From: Dolomedes plantarius
Lineage: Eukaryota; Arthropoda; Arachnida; Araneae; Dolomedidae
Length of the DNA: 64,000 nt
Direction: 5' to 3'
Assembly (NCBI GenBank): GCA_907164885.2
Contig: OU015493.1
Location: 121,134,193-121,198,192, forward strand
Positions 24,200 through 38,462 of the stretch are shown piece by piece; position 1 is the first letter of the stretch, and every line of letters starts with the position of its first letter. The position numbers and the translations under genes are program-made. The notes under the pieces were generated by a model, which made no database searches, was not told the DNA's origin, and saw only the letters and a program-made list of their open reading frames with translations.

Positions 24200-25051
24200 T
24201 TAAAGTAATGTATCGTTTTATTTGAGAATTATATGCAGAGATATGACTTTTTATCAGCATACGGTTAGATCGTTTAATATAACCATAATATATCTGCATA
24301 TTGTAAGGTCGAGTGTCTCATATTTTGACTCTAATATCAAATTATGAAGCAATCTTTGCGCAATATATAATTTTCTTGCTTTTAATAAAAAAATAATGTA
24401 GGATTTTTTTTATCTGCCATGATTTGTTGGTCTCTCTCTCTAGCGCGCGCTCGAAACAGGTGTGTGTGTGTGTGCTTCTCCCTAACATCAAAATCTCCCA
24501 ATCAAGAGAGATGAAAACTCGACTTGTCTCTTAATATCGTCGACGAAGGATATTGCTTCCGTTACCATGTTCTTCCAGTCAACAGATTTTGACTATTCTC
24601 GTAGTGTCGTAAATCTCATTTCTTATGCGCATATTTATCGCCGTAATGTACTCGGGAGGAATCCGTCATGTATAAAGACTTTCAGTCTGCTAAAGTGTAA
24701 TCTTTGGGAGAATTAATGAAATCCCGTTTTACTCTTCACGGTAAGGAGGCCGCAATCGACTGGCATTGATTTTTATGTCAATGCATCCGTTATAGCTTAT
24801 CTCTAAGGGTATCGAGATTAGTTTTTTTTTTTGAAAGGGAAATTATTATTTTTTAGACAGATGCCCAGAGGCTTAAACGATAGACAAGTGAATTAATTTT
24901 CACATGTAGCCTAATTCCTGATAAGCTATGTGAACAGTACTGCATCATTATAATCGATTATGATAATATGAATAATGAAATGGATGGTTCAAAAGAGTGA
25001 AAATCTTATCGCCTTAATTTATAAAGGGATTAATTTAAGCATGCGAATATG

Positions 25052-25118
25052 TAGTGTTGCTAAACCTTTTTACGGGTCGCGACTCCCTTTAATGGTTTTT
25101 GCGCCCCCCTCCTAACCT
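25052..25118 (+). mobile_element. hAT-like terminal fragment
   Basis: The sequence TAGTGTTGCTAAACCTTTTT is followed by ACGGGTCGCGACTCCC and a C-rich tract. This is the layout of hAT MITE termini and is similar, inverted, to 30395-30434. No partner end or 8-bp duplication is seen nearby. Confidence 0.4.
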
Positions 25119-25618
25119 GCATATTTTACTTAAAAAGGCCTTTTAAGGCAAAGAAAAAGTGAAATGCATTTTCCGTAATTTAATTCCAAGTAAATGTTTG
25201 ATTTAACAAAAATAAAATTCGAAAAAAAAATGGACGACATTAAGAAACATTCATCCCTCAGTCAAATGTGTGTAAAAGTAAGAACAGAACCTCAATAAAA
25301 ATAATGCACCTATCGGATGGATTCAGGATAATATAACAATAAAAAAGGAAAACTCTTACCTAAATAAAACTATTTTATTCCGTTGGGGAAACTACAACAG
25401 TAATGCCAAAAGCGACATCACAGACTGGTGAAAGACAAACTGAAGTTTAGACTTTGTAAGCTAAGTTGGGGTAACTGGGCTATAGATTTCCAACTTTTTT
25501 ATATACTGTACTTTTAACACCTTAAAATTATACTAATATGTATAATTTTCAAAAATCTTTGTACTACATGTATTTTAGTATGCCTCAGGGAGTATGTTTA
25601 AGCTATGATATCGGATTT

Positions 25619-25621
<3 letters not shown>

Positions 25622-25684
<63 letters not shown>
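25622..25684. repeat. (TA)n microsatellite
   Basis: About 31 TA units without interruption. The long Ile-Tyr frame through it is an artefact. Confidence 0.95.
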
Positions 25685-25685
<1 letters not shown>

Positions 25686-26160
25686 ATAAATATTGTATAA
25701 ATTTTTAAAAATAGGTGGGCCCAGTTCTCCTGATAATTGGGGTAAGTGGATCCCCCAGGTCTATTTCTCATAATAAACAACATAATCTGTGACTGGGTAA
25801 ATGGGTCCAATGCTTATATATCTAGAAAGAAAAAAAAATTGTACCCCCATTTAAAAATAATTTTGAATAATGATGCATGACGAAGACGCTGAAGACTGCA
25901 ATATCGCTTCTCTCTTCTTCTGTGTTTAAAATATTCATGTTTCTAACTTACATGTGTTACAATGCCATTTCAAAACCCCCCTTTTAAGATTTCAGTTTTA
26001 TGGATAATTTTTATTTTTGTGTAGGTTACTTTAAAGTGAATGCTGGTGACGACCTTGAAATTTTTTTCAAGAGAGTTAAAACCCCTTCTTTTTCATGTAT
26101 GGTCATATTTATCTTCCGTTAGTAGCTTATACTTTTTTTCCCTATTCATTTTGCGTAGTT

Positions 26161-26471
26161 AAATTAACTTTTATTTTATTATTATAGTAATATCAAATAA
26201 TCGATTACAAGAATGATTATTTAATATTACTATATAATAAAATAAAAGTTAATTTATGTACTAAATAAATTAACTTTCTTTTTATTATATAGTAATATTA
26301 AAAATCATTCTTGTAACTAATTATTTGATATTACTATATAATAAAATACAAATTTACTTATCTACTAGATAAATTAACTTTCTTTTTATTATATACGTAC
26401 TAATATTAAAAATCATTCTTGTAACTAATTATTTGATATTACTATATAATAAAATAAAAGTTTATTTATCT
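26161..26471. repeat. Tandem array of three palindromic units (about 105 bp)
   Basis: Units begin at about 26161, 26267 and 26371. Each unit is nearly self-complementary: AAATTAACTTT and TATTATATAGTAATATTA at one end are inverted at the other. The only asymmetric part is the centre, CATTCTTGTAACTAATTA. That centre is reverse-complemented in unit one relative to units two and three. The array has no coding capacity. It looks like a palindromic MITE inserted or duplicated head-to-tail. Confidence 0.8.
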
Positions 26472-29400
26472 ACACGACATTCATGTATTCCAGGACTATT
26501 TCAAAGATGCTATTTAGATAATTTCATCTTTTTCAAAATTATTTTATTTAATACGTATGTTGTTTTCAAAGGACCCATACACACGTTTATGAACTTTACT
26601 GTTGATCTTACATCTCATCTTCTTTTCATAAACTTCCCTAATTAAAGTTTTTGCCTTTCTTATCGAGAGGTTAAGTTTATTCCATATCCATGCATTGCAG
26701 CGGTTCTCTAAAGTGTTCGGACGATATCTTACACGAGACGTTTGGAATGAGTTATTGCACATTAACTAAGCATTCATTTGCTTTAAACTTGAAAGCAAAA
26801 CTTTTATACGCTACACCATAAATATATTGTCAAAGTATGTTCACCCTAAAAATTTCATTCATACTCAAAAGAAGCTTAATCTCGTTCCCCAAAATTTGAA
26901 TTTAAAAAAAATTAAACACCTGTCTTTGCCTCAAAATTTTACAATGCATTATGCTTTATGTTCTTATGTTTTAAATTCTATTTCCTTTGCAACATTAAAT
27001 TTCTTTTAATTGCATGGAATACTTTACTGGAGAAATTACTTTGATTTGTTTAATAGATGTAAGAGCAATTTAGAAAGATTGATCAACAATTCTTACGCAA
27101 TGACGTTGGAATTTTTTTTTTTACCATTTACAAGCTGAAAATTCGTTGAGGGAGTGCCCGGTACTGCAGTCAGACTCCACTTAACCATCCTAAACGATGC
27201 ATCATAATAATTCCTCAACTTATCCAGAAAATTATTGCCACGCCTATTGTTTATTCAGAGTAATGGTGATGAAAAGGAAGAGAAAATTACGGTTGCAGTA
27301 AACAAAAAAGCTCATCAGCTAAGCTTTCAAGACAACTATTATCAAAATGCGATTTACTCCAACTGGAGTTTATCCATTTACTACACCAGTTTTAAAAGAA
27401 ACATTTGGAATTGTCATTTCCTTTTAGAAGAAAAGAAGAAGGCTCAGATTCAGGGGAGAGAAACTACGAAAGTTTACTTTTTTTTCTTTTTAAAGATTAT
27501 CGTTAAGGTGGTTGAATACTAGTTGATCCATTCACAAGCCAAATCGATTAAGTCTACATTTTGAATTGTTTTCAATTCTAGCGTCAAAGCACTTGATTGA
27601 CTCCTAACATTTTACATTCATAATAAGGATTAACACCACTAAATGACAAACTTTTTTTGGCCATAGAATAATAAGTAATTTATTTCAGAAGCCAATCCAA
27701 TTAACTCCATACTTTCATGTAAATCGTTGCAATAATGCAATTTAAACACAGAAGCAAGTATTTTATGATAAAGGTAAATTGTTTGGTGTTGTTTTATCAG
27801 AAAAAAAGTAAAATAATTAATCAGTTATGAGAAGAAAATAAAATGAGAAAGGTCGAAACCTCACTGCATACAATACAAATACTTTCAAGAAGATTCAGAA
27901 TTTAATGCCATTAATATAAAAAAAAATATGTTGCAGACAGACCACTAGGTCTGAAAAGTGTACAACAGCCTTTGTTATATCCTGCATGTATAACTGGGGT
28001 AAAAGAATAGAGGAAAGGTATTATGGACCTGTTGAAATTCATTCCTCCTATTAAATTTGATTATTACAAAAATTTAAGATCAAATCGACGCGACGGGACC
28101 TTAGATACAGCTGACGTAGAACACATAATTTTTTTTTATGTTGCTGATGAATCAATTTAAACAAACTCATAAAAATAAATCTAACAGTAACGGAATAGTC
28201 ATTATTTATTTTTGCGAAAAATCTGTAATATAAAATGTATGAAATGAAGATTTCTGTAATAAAAAAAATAATTTGAAGACTGAATTTGACGTTTCTTTCA
28301 CTTGCCAAATCAATAAACTCCCTTAATCATGTAAAAATTGGGATAATAATAACGATTACTCCAAGGATATTCTATCTTATTCATTTTAAATGTCGTTAGA
28401 TAAAAGCTACATCTGCAATAATACATTCTACAATGTTTATTTGAATTTATATTTACAAAGGAATTTAAACAACAATGTATACTATTATTTTATCACTTTT
28501 CTCCACTATTTGTTTTATGGAGTTAATTAATTTGGCAAGTAAGGGGCTCAGTTGGCCAGGAATTTTTTTCTCCTTTTTAAAGTTTTAAATAAAAGATTTT
28601 TAATACACGAGGAATACTAAATGGGATGAATTATGTATTTAATAATTATATTGCTTTGTGAGTAAGGAAAGAAAGAATCGACGTGTCCCAGTCATTTGTA
28701 TAGAGGAACCCTTAACCTTTGATTCTAATATAGAAATAATGCAATAAAGTCTCCCGTTGACAAAGTTGACAGTTTAATGAAATTTTCTGGAAAACTTTTG
28801 AGTTCAAATGACATTTCCGGACAAATCAATTCCCTTATTAAATAAAAAAATTTCTACAAAACAAAGCTTTTCTTTATATTTTCTATTGTACGATAAATTT
28901 CTAGACAATTTCTAGAAAGTATAACAAAGTATTTAGATCTTAACAAATAGGTGAAGACATTTATAAATAAAAACCTTTTTATAAGAAGCTTTTATAGGAG
29001 AGAATTGCAGATTTTCTAGAGGCTGAGAGTGTACAAAGAATGCGAAATAATTGAATCTTAACAATTTTTTTATACTTGAAAATCAAAAACTATCTTTTAC
29101 GTTGCAAGTATCTGCTTGATTTATGTAATTTATTTGTAAACTATTTCTTATCGTTATTCATCGTAAAGAAATGTGCATAATGTATTTTATCTGTTTTTAA
29201 ATTTTTTGCATAATATTTGTTATTTTATCAATTTTGTCTTGTTAGTTATAGCCTCATTTAAATGAAAAGAATTTTATGAATTATTGATGTTTTATTATAG
29301 GCTATAAATAATAGTTTAGTTAAATTTATTCGACCTTTTCATTTTATTACATACATTTTTATTGTTTTCTTTTAATATCTTCAACGAGTTTTCTTTAAAG

Positions 29401-30044
29401 CGATGTTTCTAAGCGGAACTCGTTAGAGGCTAAACAGGATATGAACTCTTATAATTAGCAAAGAATTTATTACCACACTAGTTACTATACTCCTTCGCTG
29501 GAAAAGATTTTCGTTGAGTATATAACTTATTTCAAGTGAAACGATTTAATAGCCTCTCTAGTTTAAAAGAAGAGTGGCGGAGACTTCTCCTTCTCTTTTT
29601 AGGTGGAATAAGAATTTTTCCTTTGAAGTATTTTTACTTCAAAATAAATGGCTTAAAATTTAATTAAGGGAAAATTATCAAGACATCAAGAAGATTTTAA
29701 TCATACATTTATGATAGCTTACAAAACTTTATCTTACTTTATTCGATGTGATATACTCACAATTTGCTTCTCGAGATAAAAGTAAATGGAAAACCATTGG
29801 AAATAACACTTGATCACTTCACCGGAATAATAAGTCCAAAGAATATCAGACTCGAGGTTTGAAGACTAGTGCTTGAATTCTGATTCTCGTAGACGGTCAT
29901 TATAGTGGCGCCTGGCCGTAAAAGAAAAAAAAATTAATGGTTCATTGAAAAATATATGAAAAAAAGTCAACATTAAAGAATAATTAGAAGAGAAAAAATA
30001 AGTATATACAAGCCAATATCCAGAGTGCTATTTGTCTCTAAAAG
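26472..30044. other. AT-rich non-coding stretch
   Basis: The only recognised item is the dispersed repeat at 27522-27626. Open frames (for example 26544-26762 minus, 27235-27522 plus, 28051-28308 minus) show no domain or conserved-looking motif. Confidence 0.45.
27522..27626 (+). repeat. Dispersed repeat, copy B
   Basis: Partner of 1893-1992, in the same orientation, about 80% similar by eye across 105 bp. Confidence 0.6.
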
Positions 30045-30240
30045 AATATATATATATAAGAACTCGTCTGTTTGTTTGTCCGCTATAGAATCATAGACTG
30101 TTTCACCCACCGAGACCAAATTCGGCACAGTTGATGTTTAGAACCCAAGAAACTTAACTCAGCAAAAACGAAATTTGTTGATCAATTAGTTTTTAAATTA
30201 ATTTTTCAATGATTTTTGTGCCCCTAAGAGGTGCGCGTAC
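30045..30240 (+). mobile_element. Helitron-like 5' fragment, second family
   Basis: A short (AT)n is followed by AACTCGTCTGTTTGTTTGTC, CGCTATAGAATCATAGACTG and CACCGAGACCAAATTCGGC. This TATATA + GTTTGTTTGTC + CCGCTATAG opening is common in arthropod Helitron-like repeats. The matching 3' end could be the CTAG-ending arm at 32291-32474, which would make one disrupted element, but the intervening DNA is too rearranged to prove it. Confidence 0.4.
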
Positions 30241-30394
30241 CACTTAAATGTGGATACAACCCTTTCACCAAAACCAGTCAAATTCGATGCTCGGGGGAAA
30301 AGAGGGTTGTTCTGAGGGGTGATCTGGGAGTGGTCTGAGGGTTGGTCTGGGGGTGACGGGGGGGGGGAAGTATTTATTTTATTTTTCTTACGTT

Positions 30395-30434
30395 TAGGGG
30401 AGTCATGGGTCTAAAAAGGTTGAAAACCGCTGCT
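30395..30434 (-). mobile_element. hAT-like terminal fragment
   Basis: On the minus strand this reads CAGCGGTTTTCAACCTTTTT then AGACCCATGACTCCCC, matching the inverted form of the 25052 fragment. The poly-G run upstream (about 30358-30367) is typical of the region just inside such ends. Confidence 0.45.
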
Positions 30435-30661
30435 TTAGCCAATTTTAGACAATGGCGTTCAAACTAATAGAACTTAATAAAGTTTGAAAAAAAAGGAAGA
30501 AAAAAAAAGAAAAATTAAGTTTGTCCCATGGCCAGTTTTTGGAAACCTTCTGTTGATCTAAATATATTAATCGTTTGAGGATCATAAAATGGGAAGAAGT
30601 TTAAGAGTTCTACATGTTTTTCCCCCTAAGTTCACGAAACAGAGTTAACATGTATTATGTA

Positions 30662-31594
30662 CAGTCGAACCCCGTTATAGCGAACCTGGTATATAACAAA
30701 CTCCCGGTTATAACGAACGAAAATTTTGGTCCCGCCGTTTTCCTGTTGTATTTAATGCTAATTTACCCTTTTATAGCAAACGTCCGAAATCTTAAGAATC
30801 GGCTATAACGAACCTTTTTTTCAGTCGACAACTGAATCTTTTAAAATTTTTAAACTTTTTAAGAATGCTGAAGATACAACGAATGTTGAAGAAGCAAAAA
30901 ATGAGGAATGAAGAAGACGATGATGAACATTTACCTATCGCGATGTGGATAGAAAAGCACAAAATTTCATCATTTTCAGATTGTGGCGTGCAATTGTTCG
31001 AAACATGTGATGATGAAGTCATTACATATGAAAATCCGACCGATGAAGATATTGTGGAAGGCATTACAATGAATCATTCTGAAATCGAAGATTCTGCTTC
31101 TGATGCTGATGAAGAGGAGCACATAAATGACGAAATCCCCACCATCTCAGATGCTACAGCAGTGATGCGTGTAATTAATAAGTTTTTGTCAACACAAGCA
31201 GTGGATGAAAGAGTGTGGGGTCATTTGATGTATTGGACAAAGAAATTCATAAAATGTTTTTGAAATCGGCATCACGTCGGCAAAAGATTACCGATTATTT
31301 CTGTATCAAAACAGTGAACAACTATTAAAGATAAAATCAATTTATTTCCTATTGTCTTCATTTTCAGTTAATTTAATTAGTATTGGGTCAGTTTAATGTA
31401 ATCGATTTTAGTTAATTTAATTCATTAATGATAATTTTTAATAGATTTTTTCATTCTTTCAATACATCATTATTGAATATACATAGCAACAAATGAGTTA
31501 TACATTTTATGATCTCTAACAGTTTTCTTAATGGTTCGGATATAGCGAACAAAACCTTTGGTCCCTTGAAGTTCGTTATAACGGGGTTCAACTG
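30662..31594 (+). mobile_element. pogo/Tigger-type derivative, copy 1
   Basis: TIRs of about 24 bp: CAGTCGAACCCCGTTATAG on the left and the inverse of CAGTTGAACCCCGTTATAA on the right. Both ends are flanked by TA (30660-30661 and 31595-31596). At 933 bp it has lost the DNA-binding and catalytic parts of the transposase and keeps only the C-terminal coding tail. The copy at 48218-49151 has the same structure and nearly the same length, so the pair represents an amplified non-autonomous family. Confidence 0.85.
30865..31328 (+). pseudogene. pogo-type transposase C-terminal remnant, copy 1
   Basis: The open part starts MLKIQRMLKKQKM and runs through an acidic tail (AMWIEKHKISSF, YENPTDEDIVEGI, IEDSASDADEEEH) to 31263. 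Relative to copy 2, a single-base difference near 31215-31220 shifts the frame just before the end. In the shifted frame the tail continues with FLKSASRRQKITDYFCIK. The motif QKITDYF at 31281-31301 fits the PCNA-interacting (PIP-box) pattern Q-x-x-hydrophobic-x-x-aromatic-aromatic, known from the C-terminus of pogo transposase. No DDE residues or CENP-B-like DNA-binding domain remain. Confidence 0.7.
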
Positions 31595-31781
31595 TATTTG
31601 AATTTCTTATTCCGTGAAATCATATAAGATAAATCCTTTAGAGTTTTGGGGTTTTTTAAGCAGTGGGAGGAAAAGCTCTTTAAATATAGAAACATAACGA
31701 CACATAACTTTCATTCCGAACTATTAGTCCATTAGTTATATTAAGGCATAAGAAAATTAATGAAATTATTTTTAAAGAATG

Positions 31782-31957
31782 ATTGCCCTGCGTTGCCCGG
31801 GTAGATATATAGATATAAAATTTTTCATGCATTCCATCAAAAAAATACTGGGCTGCACTCCCCACTCTTCATGTTCATCTGGCCAGGCAGAATGCACTTA
31901 GAGCTTTTCTACTGAAATGATATACAAACAATAAGAAAGAAAGAAACTTTGGGCCTA
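31782..31957 (-). mobile_element. Helitron-like 3' end, left arm of inverted pair
   Basis: On the minus strand this runs into CCCGGGCAACGCAGGGCAAT, a hairpin-like terminus. It is the inverse of 32291-32474 over about 175 bp, sharing TTTTATATCTATATATCTA and the AACATGAAGAG region. This copy has lost the terminal CTAG. The frame 31680-31865 is a shadow of the repeat. Confidence 0.6.
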
Positions 31958-32290
31958 GACTTCATGCGGAATCCCGCCTTACTTTGATTAAATAAAGGGA
32001 ATAACCCATCTTGCACTTTACCTCTTGGGTGATATGGAAAAAAGTGCGTCTCTTGGCTGATGTGGAAAAAACTGTGTTTTTAATGGAAAAATAAAAAATA
32101 AAGGCAAATGTAAATTATAAAACTTATTTCTAATTAAACAGTGGATCAAACAAATCTAATTAAATCTAATTAAATAAGTATCTAACAAATATAATTAAAC
32201 AGTAAACTAATTCAATCCAAACGTGCTAATCACGCAACAATGTGTTATTAATTCTCAAGAAAATCATACGTATAATCAGACGAAGGTCCG

Positions 32291-32473
32291 CAGGTTCAAA
32301 GTTTCTTTATTTCTTATTGTTTTTATATCATTTCAGTAGAAACGCGCAAAGCGCATTCTGTCTGGCCAGATGAACATGAAGAGCGGGGGGTGCAGCCTAA
32401 TATTTTTTTGATGTAATGCATGAAAAATTTTATATCTATATATCTACCCGGGCAACACCGGGCAATAATGCTA

Positions 32474-32474
<1 letters not shown>
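32291..32474 (+). mobile_element. Helitron-like 3' end, right arm, terminates in CTAG
   Basis: It ends CCCGGGCAACACCGGGC (hairpin stem CCCGG/CCGGG), then AATAATG, then CTAG at 32471-32474, followed by T. This is the canonical Helitron 3' terminus. It is inverted relative to 31782-31957, with a 333-bp spacer. Immediately downstream is a (TA)n tract and then another Helitron-like copy, so the insertions appear stacked. Confidence 0.65.

Positions 32475-32517
<43 letters not shown>
32475..32517. repeat. (TA)n microsatellite
   Basis: About 21 TA units between two Helitron-like segments, followed by a few CATA units. Confidence 0.95.
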
Positions 32518-32520
<3 letters not shown>

Positions 32521-33310
32521 CATACATACTTTTAAAACAGTTCCGTAACTGACTGACTGACTGACAGATAACGCACAGACCAAACTGTTGGACCTAAAGG
32601 GCTGAAATTTTGCATGGCGATTCTTCTTATATAGTGTAGGGGTGCACTAAGAAAGATTTTTGATAAATTCTTCTTGGATTTTTTAAAATTAAATTTTTAG
32701 GCTGTTTCTATAACATTTTTTTAAGTTTGAATTTAAAATAATAATCTGAAGGTTATAAAATTTATATAAAGAAAAAGATCATAAAAATTCCTTTAAACTA
32801 AAATCTTTTTCGAATCTTTACCTCCCTTTTCTGATTTTTGGTGAATATTTGAAGATTAATTTTTAGAATTTAATTTAATAAATGCTGATCACGTGGTTTC
32901 TTTCTTTTTGTGATACTTTAAATTTATTTTGCATCACGTGCATAACAACGACATAAATTGACAAAAAAATATTGAAATACGGTAAAAGATAAAATTTAAC
33001 CACTACTAATTGAGATGAAAGTTTTTTAAGGATTTAATTCAAATTAGTATGTTTTACAGATATTAAACACACAAATTAATTGCATACATTGACCGTTGCA
33101 TTTAATTTGAATATTTTCTTCTACATTATATTGTCTATAAAAATATCCATAACGCTTTTTTTCATAAATATCTACTTTTTTTGGCATTAATAGCAATACG
33201 TTGACCACTGAATTTATTATAAATATTTTTTTTGCCATTAATTGAATACTTTAACCGCTGTAGTATTTAATTTGAGTGCACTCCCAAGCTAAGCACGGGT
33301 ATTCAGCTAG
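32518..33310 (+). mobile_element. Helitron-like non-autonomous repeat, copy 2
   Basis: It starts after CATACATACATAC with AACAGTTCCGTAACTGACTG. It continues with GGGCTGAAATTTTGCATGG and a GATCACGTGG/CATCACGTGC region, and ends AAGCACGGGTATTCAGCTAG with CTAG at 33307-33310 before T. Order and content match 62985-63730 and, inverted, 19077-21052. It lacks the internal (TA)n expansion of the other two. There are no coding domains. Confidence 0.65.
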
Positions 33311-33600
33311 TATACATATAAGTATGAGGGAAGTCATTGAAATTAACACTTCTTGATGTCTCTGTAATAGTTCAGTTCAAGAAATGCAAACCACGAGTTC
33401 TGGAGACCAGTGTTTTAATATTGGTCCTGAAAAATAATCATGTTCCAGGATCGCCCGGTCTCTAAAATATCCTACACTATTGAAAAATACATGACAAATA
33501 TTACAGTGGGAAAAATCCCCATCAACGAATAATTAATGTTTTCAAATGAATGACTATGTCCAAGTCTGTATAATAAACATCTGACATAATAACTATGTCA

Positions 33601-33670
33601 GGGCCTGTGTGCTCGGTTGCAATTGAGGTGGCACATAGCTAAGACGGACTCCGACCCTTGTGATGATATA
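33601..33670 (+). mobile_element. SINE copy 3, upstream part
   Basis: The fragment contains CAATTGAGGTGGCACATAG and CTCCGACCCTTGTG, matching the bodies of the SINEs at 12263 and 15891. It is cut at TA (33669-33670) by the mariner-like element and resumes at 34936. No tRNA-like head is recognised upstream, so it is probably 5'-truncated. Confidence 0.65.
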
Positions 33671-33867
33671 CAGGATGGTTCAAATTAAAGTATCCCTGTT
33701 TGGGACGCCCTGGTGAGAAAAACAGTGGAAGTAACGTCTTCATATTTGGAGGGTATACATATCAGGCCATGAGAAATTGATTGGTGGGAAAAAACAATTA
33801 GTTCCAACAAAGACCGCTAGGTGCAAATGAGGCTCTACGATCGGTTGAAGATAAGGAAAAGGAAACA

Positions 33868-34167
33868 CGGCTGTTCTATCTACTCAAATTTCGATATCTA
33901 AAATCTCAAATAGTTCGTGGGAGAGCTTTGAATCACGAGTCTTTAGTAATCCTTTTAATACACTTTATTTCACACGTAGACGGGCGCACATGAATCACAA
34001 ACAAACATGCACATATACTCAAATCAGGAGATGGGGCGATCGTAAATCTCAAACCGAGACACACGTCTGCACATTGTGGCTCTCGGCGCTCAACTGTGTT
34101 TTTCTCGAAGCCAAAAATCAGCGTTGCCACTCCACTCAACTAAACTGCAGATCTCGTGCCGGCGACA
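33868..34167. other. About 300-bp insertion inside the left inverted repeat
   Basis: The left arm reads GGAAACA up to 33867 and picks up again at TGACTGTACGAAGAAAG from 34169. The right arm is continuous at that point. The inserted sequence matches nothing else I recognise in the window. A 3-bp ACA occurs at both junctions and may be a small target duplication. The frames 33933-34139 (-) and 33990-34208 (+) lie in it and are not supported as genes. Confidence 0.55.
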
Positions 34168-34323
34168 ATGACTGTACGAAGAAAGAAAAGAATACGAGGT
34201 GTCGGTAATTAACTTTAAGTATAATTAAGTAGAGTTCGTTACACAAGAACTGTCGATCCTACAGAAATGTTAGTGAAGGCGCAAACGAAAGGCTTGCGCG
34301 TAGTAACAACAGCACACAAAGGT

Positions 34324-34597
34324 TTCACAGGTGGTTTTCAATGTGTCCACCGTGCTTCAAGGCCAATGCGTGACACCGTGTTATAGCATGATCCACAGCG
34401 GCGTGTAGCTGGTTGGGACCGATGTTACGTACGTGCAAGAGGATGTTGTTCTTCAAATCTGCCAGATTTCCTATGTTTCCCCGATAAATTTTATCTTTGA
34501 GGTAACCCGAAAGCTAAAAATCGCACGTGGTTAAGTCGGGTGAACGTGGAGGCCACTGGTAAGAAATGCACGGCTGATAATGTGATCCTCCGTAAAA
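34324..34597 (-). pseudogene. mariner-like transposase C-terminal remnant
   Basis: The minus strand reads YQWPPRSPDLTTCDF, a stop, then GYLKDKIYRGNIGNLADLK and ITRCHALALKHGGHIENHL to a stop at 34324. WPPRSPDL-x-x-x-DFFLWG is the conserved end of the mariner-type DDD catalytic domain. Here the second F of CDFF is a stop and the W of LWG is changed. Only about 90 codons remain. The N-terminal DNA-binding and first two catalytic motifs are absent, so it cannot encode an active enzyme. Confidence 0.75.
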
Positions 34598-34935
34598 TGA
34601 CGTCGCACGTTGAACCTCACGTCCAATGTGTAGTTTAGTTCCTGCACGTGTAACGAACTCTACTAATAAAATTAATTACCGACAGCTCTTCTTTCCTTTT
34701 TCGACAGCGTATTCTTTCCTTTCTTCGTACAGTCATGTTTCACTTTCCTTACCTTCAACCGATCGCAGCGCCTCATTTGCACCTAGCGGTCTTTGTTGGA
34801 ACTAATTTGTTTTTTTCCCCACCAATCAATTACCCATGGCCTGATATGTATACTCTCCAAATATGAAGACGTTACGTTCACTGCTTTTCTCGCCAGGGCG
34901 TCCCAAACAGGGATACTTTAATTTGAACCACTCTG

Positions 34936-35020
34936 TATGAACCAGAGCCGCACACTTCAGCCCGTGGCCTATATGGACCTGGTCTGGAGGTTCCAGCCAG
35001 GGGGCATTAGAAACAACAGC
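34936..35020 (+). mobile_element. SINE copy 3, downstream part
   Basis: This is the continuation of 33601-33670 after the mariner-like insertion: GAGCCGCACACTTCAGCCC, GACCTGGTCTGG and CCAGGGGGCATTAGAAAC, ending in a short AAC tail. The same 3' half is found at 12490-12580. Confidence 0.7.

Positions 35021-38402
<3,382 letters not shown>

Positions 38403-38458
<56 letters not shown>
38403..38458. repeat. (TA)n microsatellite, right of Tc1-like copy 2
   Basis: About 28 TA units directly after the right terminus. With the left tract it indicates insertion into one long microsatellite. Confidence 0.95.

Positions 38459-38462
<4 letters not shown>

Larger units (their letters stand above)
24200..26160. 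other. Non-coding stretch
   Basis: No gene. It holds a hAT-like end at 25052-25118 and a (TA)n tract at 25622-25684. A short CT/GT/CG-rich patch lies at about 24430-24475. Confidence 0.4.
33671..34935 (-). mobile_element. mariner-like element with long inverted repeats
   Basis: Termini are CAGGATGGTTCAAATTAAAG and, inverted, CAGAGTGGTTCAAATTAAAG, continuing into TATCCCTGTTTGGGACGCCC. TA flanks both ends. The inverted similarity extends at least 195 bp on the outside and resumes at 34168-34250 against 34645-34735. The left arm is interrupted by about 300 bp of unrelated sequence. Only the transposase C-terminus remains. The element interrupts a SINE, so it is younger than that SINE. Confidence 0.8.

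Noticed and set aside
26690..26725. CAGCGGTTCTCTAAAG as a hAT end
   Set aside because: Too short a match and no continuation typical of the other fragments.
25052..30434. One 5.4-kb hAT element bounded by the inverted fragments at 25052 and 30395
   Set aside because: No hAT transposase sequence between them, no matching 8-bp flanks, and the interval contains unrelated repeats; more likely two separate remnants.
30792..31064. 90-codon minus-strand frame
   Set aside because: Antisense shadow of the pogo transposase tail; the same shadow appears at 48348-48578.
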